DNA from: Achromobacter sp. B7 | Lineage (GTDB): Bacteria; Pseudomonadota; Gammaproteobacteria; Burkholderiales; Burkholderiaceae_B | Assembly: GCF_003600685.1 (NCBI RefSeq) | Contig: NZ_CP032084.1 | Coordinates: 4,898,001 to 4,962,000, forward strand | Direction of reading: 5' to 3' | Length of the DNA: 64,000 bases | Made by a program: the position numbers and the translations under genes | The notes under the pieces: generated by a model | What the model was told of the DNA's origin: nothing | Seen by the model: the letters and a program-made list of their open reading frames with translations, nothing else | The model's database searches: none | Shown here: in pieces, positions 1-8,366 of the stretch | How the letters are laid out: every line of letters starts with the position of its first letter | Position numbering within the stretch: position 1 is the stretch's first letter

Positions 1-437
1 GTGCCACCCGCCGCCGCCACCACCGGCGTACCCGAGGAATTTGAAATCACGATGCCGTTCGAGCCGCCGCCGTCATAGCCGCGCGTGACCTTGCCCTGCG
101 CCGGCCACACCAGCGAAATTGCCCCCGGTGGCGCCGTGCGGCGTTTGCCGCCCGATGGGGAAGACCGCGACGTGGACGCCGGCTTCGATGCCGACTTGCT
201 GGGCGTGGACGTGCGCGCCTGCCCGGCCGGAGGCTCGACGCGCAGCACTTGTCCGACTTCGATGTTGTTGGAATTGGACAGGCTGTTCCAGCGCACCAGA
301 TTGCTGACCGAGGTGCCCTGCTTGCGCGCGATCTGCGTCAGCGTGTCGCCCGATTGCACGCGGTAGTAGCCCGGCTGGACTTTGGTGGTGCCGCAGGCCG
401 ACAACAGCGCAGCCAGCAGCACAACACACAGGCCCAT
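1..437 (-). CDS. LysM / M23-type cell-wall lipoprotein (NlpD-like), C-terminus cut by window edge
   Basis: The reverse strand reads a lipoprotein signal ending in a lipobox (LLSACG) followed at once by a LysM domain (YYRVQSGDTLTQIARKQGTS...NNIEVGQVLRV), a Ser/Lys/Pro-rich linker, and then the start of a peptidase-M23 fold (ISLVWPAQGKVTRGYDG). This is the architecture of NlpD-type outer-membrane lipoproteins, which bind peptidoglycan and regulate amidases in cell division. The M23 catalytic residues lie beyond the left edge, so activity cannot be judged. The start is uncertain: ATG at 437 gives a short signal peptide; GTG codons further upstream stay in frame and add a basic n-region. I did not see a clear ribosome site. 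Confidence 0.8.
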   Translation of the reverse strand, partial: MGLCVVLLAALLSACGTTKVQPGYYRVQSGDTLTQIARKQGTSVSNLVRWNSLSNSNNIEVGQVLRVEPPAGQARTSTPSKSASKPASTSRSSPSGGKRRTAPPGAISLVWPAQGKVTRGYDGGGSNGIVISNSSGTPVVAAAGG

Positions 438-748
438 CCATATACGATTGCGCGACCACGTTCGCGGGGCGCGCGCAGAAGGCGGCGAGGCGGTCGCAAG
501 AACGGGCACGGACAGAGTCGGGGCGGACAAGGAAAGCACTGAAACCTGGGGCACTGAGGTAGGGGTTCAACAGGGTTTGAGGGTCGGGATGGCGCAACTG
601 CGTTCAAGGGTACCAAGATTTTTAAACGGCCGGTGGCGGCGCGATGGTGCAGGGGCGCGCCGTGGTCGCAAGCGGGCACATGCCCATGCCCTGGCGCGCT
701 CGGCCACGCCCCCGCCACGCCCGATGGTCCGCGCAGCCATCGACTAGA
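438..748. other. Intergenic region without a supported gene
   Basis: Divergent gap between the LysM/M23 lipoprotein and the DUF2946 gene. In-frame GTG codons for the lipoprotein extend into its left part. I see no convincing RNA gene, terminator or promoter palindrome. Open frames here on both strands have shadow-type composition. Confidence 0.4.
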
Positions 749-1186
749 ATGCCCGCTATGTCCGAAATGTCCCGCCTCTTACGCTTCTCGGGCGCCACGC
801 GCGCCCGGGTTGTGTTGTGGCTGGCGCTTTTGGCGCTGACGCTGCGCGCGTTGGTGCCCACCGGGTACATGCCGGACACGCGCGCCTTGCACGAAGGCCG
901 CTTCGAAGTCACGTTCTGCTCCGCAGCAGGCGAGCTGTCCACGCTGGACCTCAAACTGGAATCGCCCCGCAACGACGGCTCGGCGCGGCACGACGCCACT
1001 GAGACCGGCGCGCAATGTCCCTTCGGCCTGCTGGCGCACGTGGCGCCCGCGCCCACGCCCACCGTATCCCCAATCGTCGTGCCCACGGGCCGCCCGGCCC
1101 CGCCCGCGATTGCGTACCGGGCGCTGCCCCCGCTGGCCGCGCACGGCCCGCCGCTAGGGTCGCGCGCCCCACCCTCGCTGGTCTGA
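749..1186 (+). CDS. DUF2946 family protein
   Basis: About 145 residues. One N-terminal membrane segment (VVLWLALLALTLRAL) runs into the family signature LRALVPTGYMP, followed by a CSAAGE element and a CPFG element before a Pro-rich tail. DUF2946 proteins are small membrane or exported proteins often found beside copper genes; the biochemical role is unknown. Here it heads a run with SCO and PCu(A)C copper chaperones, which supports a copper or metal-homeostasis role by context only. Starts at ATG 749 or 758 are equally possible; both precede the membrane segment. Confidence 0.75.
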   Translation: MPAMSEMSRLLRFSGATRARVVLWLALLALTLRALVPTGYMPDTRALHEGRFEVTFCSAAGELSTLDLKLESPRNDGSARHDATETGAQCPFGLLAHVAPAPTPTVSPIVVPTGRPAPPAIAYRALPPLAAHGPPLGSRAPPSLV

Positions 1187-1250
1187 TCCCGCCTGGTTCG
1201 CGCGGCTAATTGCCGCGCGCCCCGCCGACACGACCATCTTCGAGGTTTAC

Positions 1251-1952
1251 ATGCGTTTCCCCTTCTCGCGCGCGCCCCATGGCGCGGCGCCTTCTGTTGC
1301 GCTCTCCGTTGCATCTCCCGGCACATCCGGCCTCGCGGCCGCCGACGCGTCCTCTCGCCACCTCGGCCTGGCCCCCGACTCCCGCCGTCGCCTGCTGCTG
1401 TCTTGCCTGCCCCTTGCGGCCTTGACCTTGGCCGGCTGCGGGCCGGACGCCCCCAAGCTGCTGGGCATGGACCTGTCCGGCATGCCCACGGGCGACTTCC
1501 AATTGCAGGACGTCAACGGCCAATCGCGCACCCTGGCCGACTACCGCGGCCACCCCATCCTGCTGTTCTTCGGCTTTACCCAATGCCCCGACATCTGCCC
1601 CACGGCGCTGACCCGCGCCCTGGAGATCAAGGATCTGCTGGGCGCCGACGCCGACAAGCTGCGCGTGCTGTTCATCACCGTGGACCCGGAACGCGACACG
1701 CCAGAAATCCTGGGCGCATACACCAGCGCCTTCGACCCCGGCTTTGTGGGCCTGCGCGGCACCGCCGAACAGACGCGCGCCGCCGCCCAGTCCTTCAAGG
1801 TGTTCTATCAGAAGGTGCCGACCGGCTCGTCCTACACCATGGACCACACCGCGCTGACCTATGTGATTGACGCCAAGGGCAAGCTGCGTATCGCCCTGCG
1901 CCATGCGCAGTCCGCCGCCGAATGCGTGCAAGACCTGCGCACGGTGTTGTAA
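1251..1952 (+). CDS. SCO1/SenC family copper chaperone, lipoprotein
   Basis: A 233-residue thioredoxin-fold protein. It has a long N-terminus, then a twin-Arg-like/lipoprotein signal ending LTLAGCGPD, a redox and copper motif CPDIC (CxxxC) in GFTQCPDICPTAL, and the distal histidine in YTMDHTALTYVID. These three ligands are the SCO copper-binding set. SCO proteins deliver copper to, or reduce, the CuA site of cytochrome c oxidases at the outer face of the inner membrane. The start has a GAGG ribosome site. It lies between DUF2946 and PCu(A)C genes. The adjacent oxidase (cyoABCD) has no CuA, so its client is probably elsewhere in the genome. Confidence 0.93.
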   Translation: MRFPFSRAPHGAAPSVALSVASPGTSGLAAADASSRHLGLAPDSRRRLLLSCLPLAALTLAGCGPDAPKLLGMDLSGMPTGDFQLQDVNGQSRTLADYRGHPILLFFGFTQCPDICPTALTRALEIKDLLGADADKLRVLFITVDPERDTPEILGAYTSAFDPGFVGLRGTAEQTRAAAQSFKVFYQKVPTGSSYTMDHTALTYVIDAKGKLRIALRHAQSAAECVQDLRTVL

Positions 1953-2027
1953 GGCCGCGCTTTGCAAGACGACCCCGGTTGGAAGGCCGGGAAATCTATA
2001 TAAATTCTTAAAAGAAGAGACCCCATC

Positions 2028-2591
2028 ATGAAGAACTTTTCGCTTCGCACGTTTGCCACCGCCCTGTCCCTGTCCGTGCTGGCCGGCGTTGCCGCCACCG
2101 CCCATGCCGCCGACGCCAGCAAGGCGACCGGCGCCACCAATGCCACCAACGCGACAAGCAACGCCACCAACGCGACAAGCAACGCCACCGTGAAAGTCGA
2201 AGACGCCTGGGTGCGCGCCACCGTGCCCAACCAGCACGCCACGGGCGTCTTCATGCGCCTGACCTCGCCCGAGGCCGGCCGCCTGATCGCCGTGGAGTCG
2301 GACGCCGCCAAGCACGTGGAAGTGCACGAAATGGCAATGCAGGACGACGTCATGAAAATGCGCCAGGTCCCCGCCATCGCCTTGCCCGCCGGCCAGCCGG
2401 TGGACCTGAAGCCCGGCGGCTATCACGTCATGCTCATCGACCTGGCCCGCCAGATCACCCCCGGCGACCACATCGACGTGACCCTGATCGTGGAAGACGC
2501 CAAGCAGCAACAACACCGCGTGCCGGTGTCGGTTGAAGCCCGCGCGCTGAACGCGAAGGCCGGCGAGGCGCCCGCCAAGCACGGCCACTGA
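2028..2591 (+). CDS. Periplasmic copper chaperone PCu(A)C
   Basis: A 187-residue exported protein. A Sec signal (cleavage near AHAAD) is followed by an Asn/Ala/Thr-rich linker built from a duplicated 21-bp unit, then the PCu(A)C domain: VEDAWVRATVPNQHATGVFMRL, the copper motif VEVHEMAMQDDVMKMRQV with its His and Met ligands, and GGYHVMLIDL. PCu(A)C hands Cu(I) to CuA and CuB oxidase sites together with SCO. A good ribosome site (aagaagaga) sits 7-8 bases before the ATG. The C-terminal tail ends in HGH, a possible extra metal ligand. It is 75 bp downstream of the SCO gene and may be co-transcribed. Confidence 0.93.
   Translation: MKNFSLRTFATALSLSVLAGVAATAHAADASKATGATNATNATSNATNATSNATVKVEDAWVRATVPNQHATGVFMRLTSPEAGRLIAVESDAAKHVEVHEMAMQDDVMKMRQVPAIALPAGQPVDLKPGGYHVMLIDLARQITPGDHIDVTLIVEDAKQQQHRVPVSVEARALNAKAGEAPAKHGH
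2147..2188 (+). repeat. 21-bp direct duplication in the PCu(A)C linker
   Basis: Two perfect copies of a 21-bp unit (caacgcgacaag...) in frame, encoding an Asn-Ala-Thr-Ser-rich linker just after the signal peptide. It would allow copy-number change without frame loss. Confidence 0.85.
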
Positions 2592-2809
2592 GGCGCGATG
2601 CACGGCGATTGACGCTCTATATATAGCGGTACGGACGACGCCCGGCTTTATTGGGGACGCACATGTCACCCCGCCGTCAGCGTCGGCCGCTGAATCGCCA
2701 TACAATGCCAGCACATCCACCGTCGGCGCCTGTCTCCAGGGCCGGCGGCAGCCGGCTTTCTACGCCGCGCGCCGGATGCCTGCGTTCCGCGCCGCCGGGC
2801 GCTTGACCC

Positions 2810-2827
2810 GCCGGCGGGCCCGCCGGC
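2810..2827. promoter_or_regulatory. 18-bp perfect palindrome before regB
   Basis: GCCGGCGGGCCCGCCGGC is self-complementary over all 18 bases and ends 16 bases before the regB ATG. It could be an operator or, in RNA, a hairpin that limits ribosome access. GC-rich palindromes also occur by chance in such DNA, so the role is unproven. Around 2610 a TTGACG followed by CTATATATAG could be promoter material for regB. Confidence 0.4.
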
Positions 2828-2843
2828 AACTCTGTGTCTGGAT

Positions 2844-4046
2844 ATGCCCGGTAGTTCCGCCTTTTCATTCCTGCGTACCCTTTGCAGCCTGCGCTGGCTC
2901 GCCATCGCCGGCCAAGCCGCCACCATCCTGCTGGCCAGCAGCGTGCTGGGCCTTGCCCTGCCGCTGGAGCCCCTGTGGATCGGCGTCGGTGTCCTGATCG
3001 GCTTTAACGCCTACGCCAGCCTGCGGCTGCGCCATCCCCGCGACCTGTCCCACGCCACGGCGTTCGGCCATTTGCTGGTGGACATGGCCGCGCTGTCCTG
3101 GATGATCGGCTGGAGCGGCGGCATCAGCAATCCGTTCGGCATGATGTTCCTGATCCTGACCGCGCTGGCCGCCCTGGCGCTGCCGCGCAACTGGGCATTG
3201 GCCGCGGCGCTGGCGGGTATTTCAGGCTATGCGGCGGCGGCCATCTTCGGCCAGCCCCTGCGCGGCGACGTCGATACGCACACCCTGCTGCTGTGGGGCC
3301 TGGGCGCCAACTTCCTGATTTCGGTGGTGGTCGTGCTGGTGTTTTCCACCCGCCTGGCTTCCGACCTGCGCGCCCGCGAGCGCGAGCTGGCCCGCCTGCG
3401 CGAACGCTTCACGCGCAACGAAGGCATCGTGGCCCTGGCCACCCACGCCGCCGCCATGGCCCACGAACTGAACACCCCGCTGGCCACCATGACCCTGCTG
3501 GCCGACGAAATCGCCGCCGAGGTCAAAGACGACGACCTGCGCGAAGACGTGTCCACCCTGAGTCAATTACTGGCCCTTTGCCGGGAACGCATCCGCAATC
3601 TGGCTGTCCCAACCGCCGTGGACCTGGTGCGCGTGGTGGGTCAATGGCGGCTGATCCGCCCGACGATCGACCTGAACCGTTCGGGCTCGTTGCCCCCCAG
3701 CCTGCGGGTGGACCCGGCGATTGCGCACCTGTTGCAGGCGCTGTTGAACAACGCGGCGGACGCCGGCGAGGCGGCCGACACGCCGCGCGTGGATTTGCAT
3801 CTGGAATATGGCTATGGCGCCCTGCGTGGCGAAGTGCGGGATTACGGCCGGGGCTTCGACCCCGACCAGACCCTGCTGCCCGCAACCAGCCTGTTCAACA
3901 GCGGCAAGCCGGGAGGGTTGGGCGTCGGCCTGGCCCTGTCGCATGCCACCGTGGAACAGCTGGGTGGCGAAATGACCATGACCGCCGCCGTTGGGGGAGG
4001 CACCCGCATCCGCTTTTACCTGCCCCTGGGCAACCCCGGAACTTGA
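2844..4046 (+). CDS. regB: Redox-responsive sensor histidine kinase RegB/PrrB/ActS type
   Basis: 400 residues. The first 170 hold about six membrane segments, including the RegB quinone-site motif GGxxNPF (residues 92-98, GGISNPF). A coiled linker follows, then the H-box AHELNTPLATM with the phospho-acceptor His207. Cys246 in LLALCRERIRNL is at the place of the redox-active cysteine of RegB. The N-box (LLNNAADA) and G-box (GLGVGLALSH) complete the kinase domain. RegB senses quinone-pool and thiol redox state and phosphorylates RegA to adjust respiration. The H-box carries Asn where Rhodobacter RegB has Gly (HELGTPL). The start is ATG 2844; regA follows after 4 bases, so the two genes form an operon. 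Confidence 0.93.
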   Translation: MPGSSAFSFLRTLCSLRWLAIAGQAATILLASSVLGLALPLEPLWIGVGVLIGFNAYASLRLRHPRDLSHATAFGHLLVDMAALSWMIGWSGGISNPFGMMFLILTALAALALPRNWALAAALAGISGYAAAAIFGQPLRGDVDTHTLLLWGLGANFLISVVVVLVFSTRLASDLRARERELARLRERFTRNEGIVALATHAAAMAHELNTPLATMTLLADEIAAEVKDDDLREDVSTLSQLLALCRERIRNLAVPTAVDLVRVVGQWRLIRPTIDLNRSGSLPPSLRVDPAIAHLLQALLNNAADAGEAADTPRVDLHLEYGYGALRGEVRDYGRGFDPDQTLLPATSLFNSGKPGGLGVGLALSHATVEQLGGEMTMTAAVGGGTRIRFYLPLGNPGT

Positions 4047-4050
4047 AGTG

Positions 4051-4602
4051 ATGAACCCTACCGACCTTGGCCTTCTGATCGACGACGACGAGTTGTACGT
4101 GCGCACCTTGCAGCGCAGCCTGTCGCGTCGCGGCCTGGAAACCCGAACCGCCACCGGCATCGCCGAGGCCCTGCGCGTGGCCGAGGAAATCCGCCCGGCC
4201 TTCGCGCTGGTGGACCTGCGCCTGGGCGAGGACTCCGGCCTGACGCTGATCCGCCCCTTGCGCGCGCTGCGGCCCGACATGCGCATCCTGCTGGTCACCG
4301 GTTACGCCAGCGTGGCCACCGCCGTCGAGGCCATCAAGCGCGGCGCGGACGACTACCTGCCCAAGCCCGCCACCGCGCCGATGATCCTGCGCACGCTGGG
4401 TTTGGTGAAGCCAGAATCCGTTACGATCGAAACGACCATGACACCGTTGCACCGCCTAGAATGGGAGCACATCCATCAGGCCCTGCACGAAACCGGCGGT
4501 AATGTTTCGGCGGCGGCGCGCCTCTTGGGCATGCACCGCCGGTCGCTCCAGCGCAAGCTGGCAAAAAAACCGGGGCCGGAACGCAAAGTCCTCGTCGACT
4601 GA
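4051..4602 (+). CDS. regA: Response regulator RegA/PrrA/ActR type
   Basis: 183 residues, the normal RegA length. The receiver domain has the acidic pocket LLIDDDE, the phospho-acceptor Asp55 (LVDLRLGEDSGL), a Thr in LLVTGYAS and the Lys in YLPKP. A short linker leads to a Fis-type helix-turn-helix (EWEHIHQALHETGGNVSAAARLLGMHRRSLQRKLAKK), whose MHRRxLQRxLAK end is diagnostic of RegA/PrrA. It binds GCGNC-N5-GNCGC-like DNA; two exact sites of this class lie just downstream, before cyoA. Start ATG 4051 is chosen because the regB stop is at 4046 and the receiver begins immediately; in-frame upstream codons overlap regB. Confidence 0.95.
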   Translation: MNPTDLGLLIDDDELYVRTLQRSLSRRGLETRTATGIAEALRVAEEIRPAFALVDLRLGEDSGLTLIRPLRALRPDMRILLVTGYASVATAVEAIKRGADDYLPKPATAPMILRTLGLVKPESVTIETTMTPLHRLEWEHIHQALHETGGNVSAAARLLGMHRRSLQRKLAKKPGPERKVLVD

Positions 4603-4604
4603 TT

Positions 4605-4652
4605 TGTGCGGGTGCGACACATCTTTACAACACCTCATGTGCGGGTGCGACA
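4605..4652 (+). repeat. 15-bp direct repeat carrying RegA half-sites
   Basis: TGTGCGGGTGCGACA occurs at 4605-4619 and again at 4638-4652, 33 bp apart, about three helical turns. Each copy contains the half-site TGCGAC. In the second copy the half-site is completed into a full palindrome; in the first, the right half is degenerate. The arrangement suggests cooperative binding on one face of the DNA. Confidence 0.7.
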
Positions 4653-4662
4653 TATCGTCGCA
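4646..4662. promoter_or_regulatory. RegA/PrrA-type operator 1
   Basis: TGCGAC-ATATC-GTCGCA is a perfect 6-5-6 inverted repeat that fits the published RegA/PrrA class of sites (GCGNC-N5-GNCGC). It lies 44 bp after the regA stop and about 200 bp before the cyoA start. Confidence 0.75.
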
Positions 4663-4707
4663 CCCCCTGCATCTCCTCCGGGACGACTGCGCCCCTAGGA
4701 AAACCCT

Positions 4708-4733
4708 GAATCTGGCCCCTTCGGGACAGATTC
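4708..4733 (+). promoter_or_regulatory. Strong hairpin between the two RegA operators
   Basis: GAATCTG and CAGATTC pair over 7 bp; after one g-a mismatch, CCC and GGG pair around a CTTC loop. No T-run follows, so it is not a standard intrinsic terminator. It may separate regBA from cyo transcription or act as an operator. Confidence 0.45.
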
Positions 4734-4744
4734 CTCCCAGGCAA

Positions 4745-4761
4745 TGCGACCATGTGTCGCA
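4745..4761. promoter_or_regulatory. RegA/PrrA-type operator 2
   Basis: TGCGAC-CATGT-GTCGCA is a second perfect 6-5-6 inverted repeat, 99 bp downstream of operator 1 and 3 bp before the FNR-type box. Its half-sites are identical to those of operator 1. Confidence 0.75.
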
Positions 4762-4764
4762 TGC

Positions 4765-4778
4765 TTGATGGATATCAA
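4765..4778. promoter_or_regulatory. FNR/ANR-type box upstream of cyoA
   Basis: TTGAT-GGAT-ATCAA matches the Crp/FNR consensus TTGAT-N4-ATCAA in all ten defined positions. It is 82 bp before the chosen cyoA start. Adjacent RegA and FNR sites imply joint control by redox state and oxygen. An alternative cyoA start (ATG 4768) would fall inside this box, which argues against that start. Confidence 0.8.
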
Positions 4779-4860
4779 GCCGATAGGATGGACGTTGCTG
4801 CTTGGCAGCATTCCAGTCTGCTGCTTTGCAGCATTTCCCACCTTCCATCCAAGGCTGTAC

Positions 4861-5769
4861 GTGAAACACCCCCTCCTTGCGACCCTTACGCGCATTTTTG
4901 GCGTCGGCGCGGTCATGCTGCTTGGCGGCTGCAACATGGAAATCCTCTCCCCCAAGGGAGATATTGGCGCCCAAGAAAAGACTTTGCTGTTCACGGCGAC
5001 CGGGCTCATGCTCATCGTTGTGATTCCAGTACTGTTCATGATTGTGGCTTTTGCCTGGAAATACCGCGCATCCAATACCAAAGCCGACTACCAGCCCAAG
5101 TGGGCCCATTCCACGGCGATTGAAGTCGTAGTCTGGACCGTTCCTTGTATCATCGTGGCGATTCTTGCCGTGATCACCTGGCGCTCCACGCACGCGCTGG
5201 ACCCTTACAAGCCGCTCGTATCCGAACACAAGCCCGTCACCATCGAGGTGGTGTCGCTGGATTGGAAGTGGCTGTTCATCTACCCCGACTACGACATCGC
5301 CACGGTCAACGAGATCGCGTTCCCCGTGGACGTTCCGGTTAACTTCCGCATCACGTCGGCCTCGGTGATGAATTCGTTCTTCATTCCCCAACTGGGTAGC
5401 CAGATCTACTCGATGGCCGGCATGGAAACGAAGTTGCACCTGAATGCGCGCGAAGCCGGTACGTACGCCGGCATCTCGGCCAACTACAGCGGCGCCGGTT
5501 TCTCCGGCATGCGCTTCAAGGCCATCGCCACGTCGCAAGAAGGGTTCGACAACTGGGTCAAGGAAGCCAAGGCTTCGCCCACGGCCCTGACCCCCGAGGT
5601 CTACGCAGAGCTGACCAAGCGCAGCGAACGCAACCCGGTGGTCAAGTATTCGTCGGCGCCTCCCGCCATGTTTGATTTCGTCTTGGGCAGCACGATGTCC
5701 AAGATGGCCGGTGTGGACTCCGCCACGTGCACGTCCACGTCGAACAATCTGATCGCAGGAATTAACTAA
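4861..5769 (+). CDS. cyoA: Cytochrome bo3 ubiquinol oxidase subunit II
   Basis: From GTG 4861 the product is 302 residues, starting with a lipoprotein signal (lipobox LLGGC) as in CyoA. Two membrane helices follow ([20 protein letters not shown] and [20 protein letters not shown]), then the periplasmic cupredoxin domain. The loop that carries CuA in cytochrome c oxidases reads [14 protein letters not shown], without the two cysteines, as in quinol oxidases. It accepts ubiquinol electrons as part of the proton-pumping terminal oxidase. Longer in-frame starts (4744, 4768) overlap the RegA and FNR sites and are rejected. cyoB begins 2 bases after the stop. Confidence 0.95.
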   Translation: MKHPLLATLTRIFGVGAVMLLGGCNMEILSPKGDIGAQEKTLLFTATGLMLIVVIPVLFMIVAFAWKYRASNTKADYQPKWAHSTAIEVVVWTVPCIIVAILAVITWRSTHALDPYKPLVSEHKPVTIEVVSLDWKWLFIYPDYDIATVNEIAFPVDVPVNFRITSASVMNSFFIPQLGSQIYSMAGMETKLHLNAREAGTYAGISANYSGAGFSGMRFKAIATSQEGFDNWVKEAKASPTALTPEVYAELTKRSERNPVVKYSSAPPAMFDFVLGSTMSKMAGVDSATCTSTSNNLIAGIN

Positions 5770-5771
5770 CA

Positions 5772-7748
5772 ATGCTCGGGAAACTCACCCTCGAGGCCAT
5801 TCCGTACCATGAACCTATCGTCATGGTTACGCTGGCCGCCGTGTGCCTGGGAGGCCTAGCGGTCTTCGGCGCCATCACTTACTTCGGCAAGTGGAAGTAC
5901 CTCTGGACGGAATGGTTGACCTCCGTCGACCACAAGCGCATCGGCGTGATGTACATCATCGTCGCGCTGATCATGTTGTTGCGCGGCTTTGCCGACGCCA
6001 TCATGATGCGTACGCAGCTGGCGGTAGCCTCCGCCGACTCGGCCGGCTTCCTGCCACCGCACCACTACGACCAGATTTTCACCGCCCACGGCGTCATCAT
6101 GATTTTCTTCATGGCGATGCCCTTCATTACCGGGCTGATGAACATCGTGGTGCCGTTGCAGATCGGCGCCCGCGACGTGGCTTACCCGTTCCTGAACTCG
6201 CTGAGCTTCTGGCTGTTCGGCGCCGGCGTCGCGCTGATGATGATCTCGCTGTTCGTGGGCGAATTCGCCGCGACCGGCTGGCTTGCCTATCCGCCGCTGT
6301 CAGGGCTGGATTACAGCCCAAGCGTCGGGGTGGACTACTACATCTGGGCGCTCCAGATATCCGGGTTGGGCACAACGCTTAGCGGTATTAACTTCATCGT
6401 GACCATCCTGCGCATGCGCGCACCGGGCATGAGCCTGATGAAGATGCCGATTTTCACGTGGACCTCGCTGGTCACCAACGTGCTGATCGTCGCCGCCTTC
6501 CCCGTCCTGGCCGCCACGCTGGCGCTCTTGACGATGGACCGCTACCTGGGCACGCACTTCTTCACGAACGACATGGGCGGCAACGTCATGATGTACGTGA
6601 ACCTGATCTGGATCTGGGGTCACCCCGAGGTCTACATCCTGGTGCTGCCGGCGTTTGGCGTGTATTCGGAAGTGGTTGCCACCTTTGCCCGCAAGACGCT
6701 GTTCGGCTACAAGTCCATGGTCTACGCCACGGCCGCCATCGGCGTGCTGTCGTTCCTGGTCTGGCTGCACCACTTCTTCACCATGGGTGCGGGGGCCAAC
6801 GTCAATGCCTTCTTCGGCATTGCGACAATGATTATCTCGATCCCGACGGGCGCGAAGATTTTCAACTGGCTGTTCACCATCTACCGCGGCCGCCTGCGCA
6901 TCACGACGCCGGTGCTGTGGACGCTGGGCTTCATGATCGTCTTCGTCATCGGCGGCATGACCGGCGTGATGCTGGCCATCCCCGGCGTGTCCTTCGTGCT
7001 GCACAACAGCTTGTTCCTGATCGCCCACTTCCACAACACCATCATCGGTGGCGTGGTGTTCGGTTGTATCGCGGGCATGACCTACTGGTTCCCGAAGGCG
7101 TTCGGCTTCACGCTGAACGAGCGCCTGGGCCGCTACTCGTTCTACTGCTGGTTCGTCGGTTTCTTCATGGCCTTCATGCCCCTGTACATCCTGGGCTTCA
7201 AGGGCATGACGCGTCGCCTAAACCACTACGACAACCCGGAATGGCAGCCGTACCTGCTGGTCGCGCTGGCTGGCGCCGCGCTGATCATGCTGGGCATCTG
7301 GTTCCTGTTGCAGCAAGTGTTCGTGTCGGTACGCCAACGCAAGCAAAACCAGGACGTCACTGGCGATCCCTGGGATGGCCGCACCCTGGAATGGTCGATT
7401 TCGTCGCCCGCTCCTTTCTACAACTTTGCCCACGTTCCTCACGTTGATGAGCTGGACCAGTTCTGGGAAGACAAGCAAAGCGGCAAGGCCTACAAGCGCC
7501 CGGCCAAGTACGAAGACATCCACATGCCGAAGAACACCGGCGCTGGCGTCTACATCGGCTTGTTCGGCCTGGTCATGTGCTTTGCGCTGATCTGGCACAT
7601 CTGGTGGCTCGCCGCCGCTGGTTTCGTCGGCATGATCGGTTCGTTCATCGCCCGTGCCTACGACCGCGACGTCGATTACTGGGTCCCGGCCGCGGAAGTC
7701 GAACGCATCGAAAACGCTCACTTTGACAAAATGCAAAAGGCCGCCTGA
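5772..7748 (+). CDS. cyoB: Cytochrome bo3 ubiquinol oxidase subunit I
   Basis: 658 residues, close to E. coli CyoB. It is a heme-copper oxidase catalytic subunit with about 15 membrane helices. Visible elements include the heme b ligand region [13 protein letters not shown], the CuB/cross-link motif WGHPEVYIL, the CuB histidine pair [10 protein letters not shown] and the heme ligands in [11 protein letters not shown]. It reduces O2 to water at the heme o3-CuB centre and pumps protons. It lies in the order cyoABCD with 2-3 base gaps, a single operon. No cyoE (heme O synthase) follows, so that gene must be elsewhere. Confidence 0.97.
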   Translation: MLGKLTLEAIPYHEPIVMVTLAAVCLGGLAVFGAITYFGKWKYLWTEWLTSVDHKRIGVMYIIVALIMLLRGFADAIMMRTQLAVASADSAGFLPPHHYDQIFTAHGVIMIFFMAMPFITGLMNIVVPLQIGARDVAYPFLNSLSFWLFGAGVALMMISLFVGEFAATGWLAYPPLSGLDYSPSVGVDYYIWALQISGLGTTLSGINFIVTILRMRAPGMSLMKMPIFTWTSLVTNVLIVAAFPVLAATLALLTMDRYLGTHFFTNDMGGNVMMYVNLIWIWGHPEVYILVLPAFGVYSEVVATFARKTLFGYKSMVYATAAIGVLSFLVWLHHFFTMGAGANVNAFFGIATMIISIPTGAKIFNWLFTIYRGRLRITTPVLWTLGFMIVFVIGGMTGVMLAIPGVSFVLHNSLFLIAHFHNTIIGGVVFGCIAGMTYWFPKAFGFTLNERLGRYSFYCWFVGFFMAFMPLYILGFKGMTRRLNHYDNPEWQPYLLVALAGAALIMLGIWFLLQQVFVSVRQRKQNQDVTGDPWDGRTLEWSISSPAPFYNFAHVPHVDELDQFWEDKQSGKAYKRPAKYEDIHMPKNTGAGVYIGLFGLVMCFALIWHIWWLAAAGFVGMIGSFIARAYDRDVDYWVPAAEVERIENAHFDKMQKAA

Positions 7749-7751
7749 GCC

Positions 7752-8366
7752 ATGATTCAAGCCGTAGCCACTCACCCCCACGCGGGTCACGACGATCACG
7801 CGCATCATGACGATGGATCCAAGACCGTTTTCGGTTTCTGGGTCTATCTGATGAGCGACTTGCTGATCTTTTCGGTGCTGTTCGCCACGTTCGCGGTGTT
7901 GTCCAACGCCACCGCGGGCGGCCCCACGGGCAAGGAATTGTTCGACCTGAAGTTCGTGCTGGTCGAAACGCTGTTGCTGTTGTTCTCCAGCTTCACCTTC
8001 GGCATGGCCAACCTGAACGTGCACGCCAACAACAAGTCCCGCGCAATGGGCTGGTTGATGGTCACGTTCCTGTTCGGCGCGGGCTTTATCGCGATGGAAG
8101 TCTGGGAATTCCATCACCTGATCACGGAAGGCGCCGGCCCGGGCCGCAGCGCTTACCTGTCGGCGTTCTTCACGCTGATCGGTACGCACGGCCTGCACGT
8201 CACCTTCGGCCTGATCTGGATCATCGTCCTGCTGGACATGATCCGCCGCCATGGCCTGGACTCGATCAACAAGCGTCGTCTGGCGTGCCTGAGCTTGTTC
8301 TGGCACTTCCTGGACATCGTCTGGATCTGCGTCTTCACCTTCGTCTATCTCATGGGAGCCATCTGA
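7752..8366 (+). CDS. cyoC: Cytochrome bo3 ubiquinol oxidase subunit III
   Basis: 204 residues, the same length as E. coli CyoC. Five membrane helices; family features include [24 protein letters not shown] near the N-terminus, [18 protein letters not shown], and the conserved [14 protein letters not shown] helix. Subunit III stabilises the catalytic core. A His-rich N-terminus ([14 protein letters not shown]) is common in this family and could bind metal. It follows cyoB by 3 bases and overlaps cyoD by one base (TGATG). Confidence 0.96.
   Translation: MIQAVATHPHAGHDDHAHHDDGSKTVFGFWVYLMSDLLIFSVLFATFAVLSNATAGGPTGKELFDLKFVLVETLLLLFSSFTFGMANLNVHANNKSRAMGWLMVTFLFGAGFIAMEVWEFHHLITEGAGPGRSAYLSAFFTLIGTHGLHVTFGLIWIIVLLDMIRRHGLDSINKRRLACLSLFWHFLDIVWICVFTFVYLMGAI

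Noticed and set aside
4744..4860. Longer cyoA reading frame starting at 4744 or 4768
   Set aside because: It overlaps a perfect RegA operator and an FNR box, and the lipoprotein signal begins at GTG 4861.
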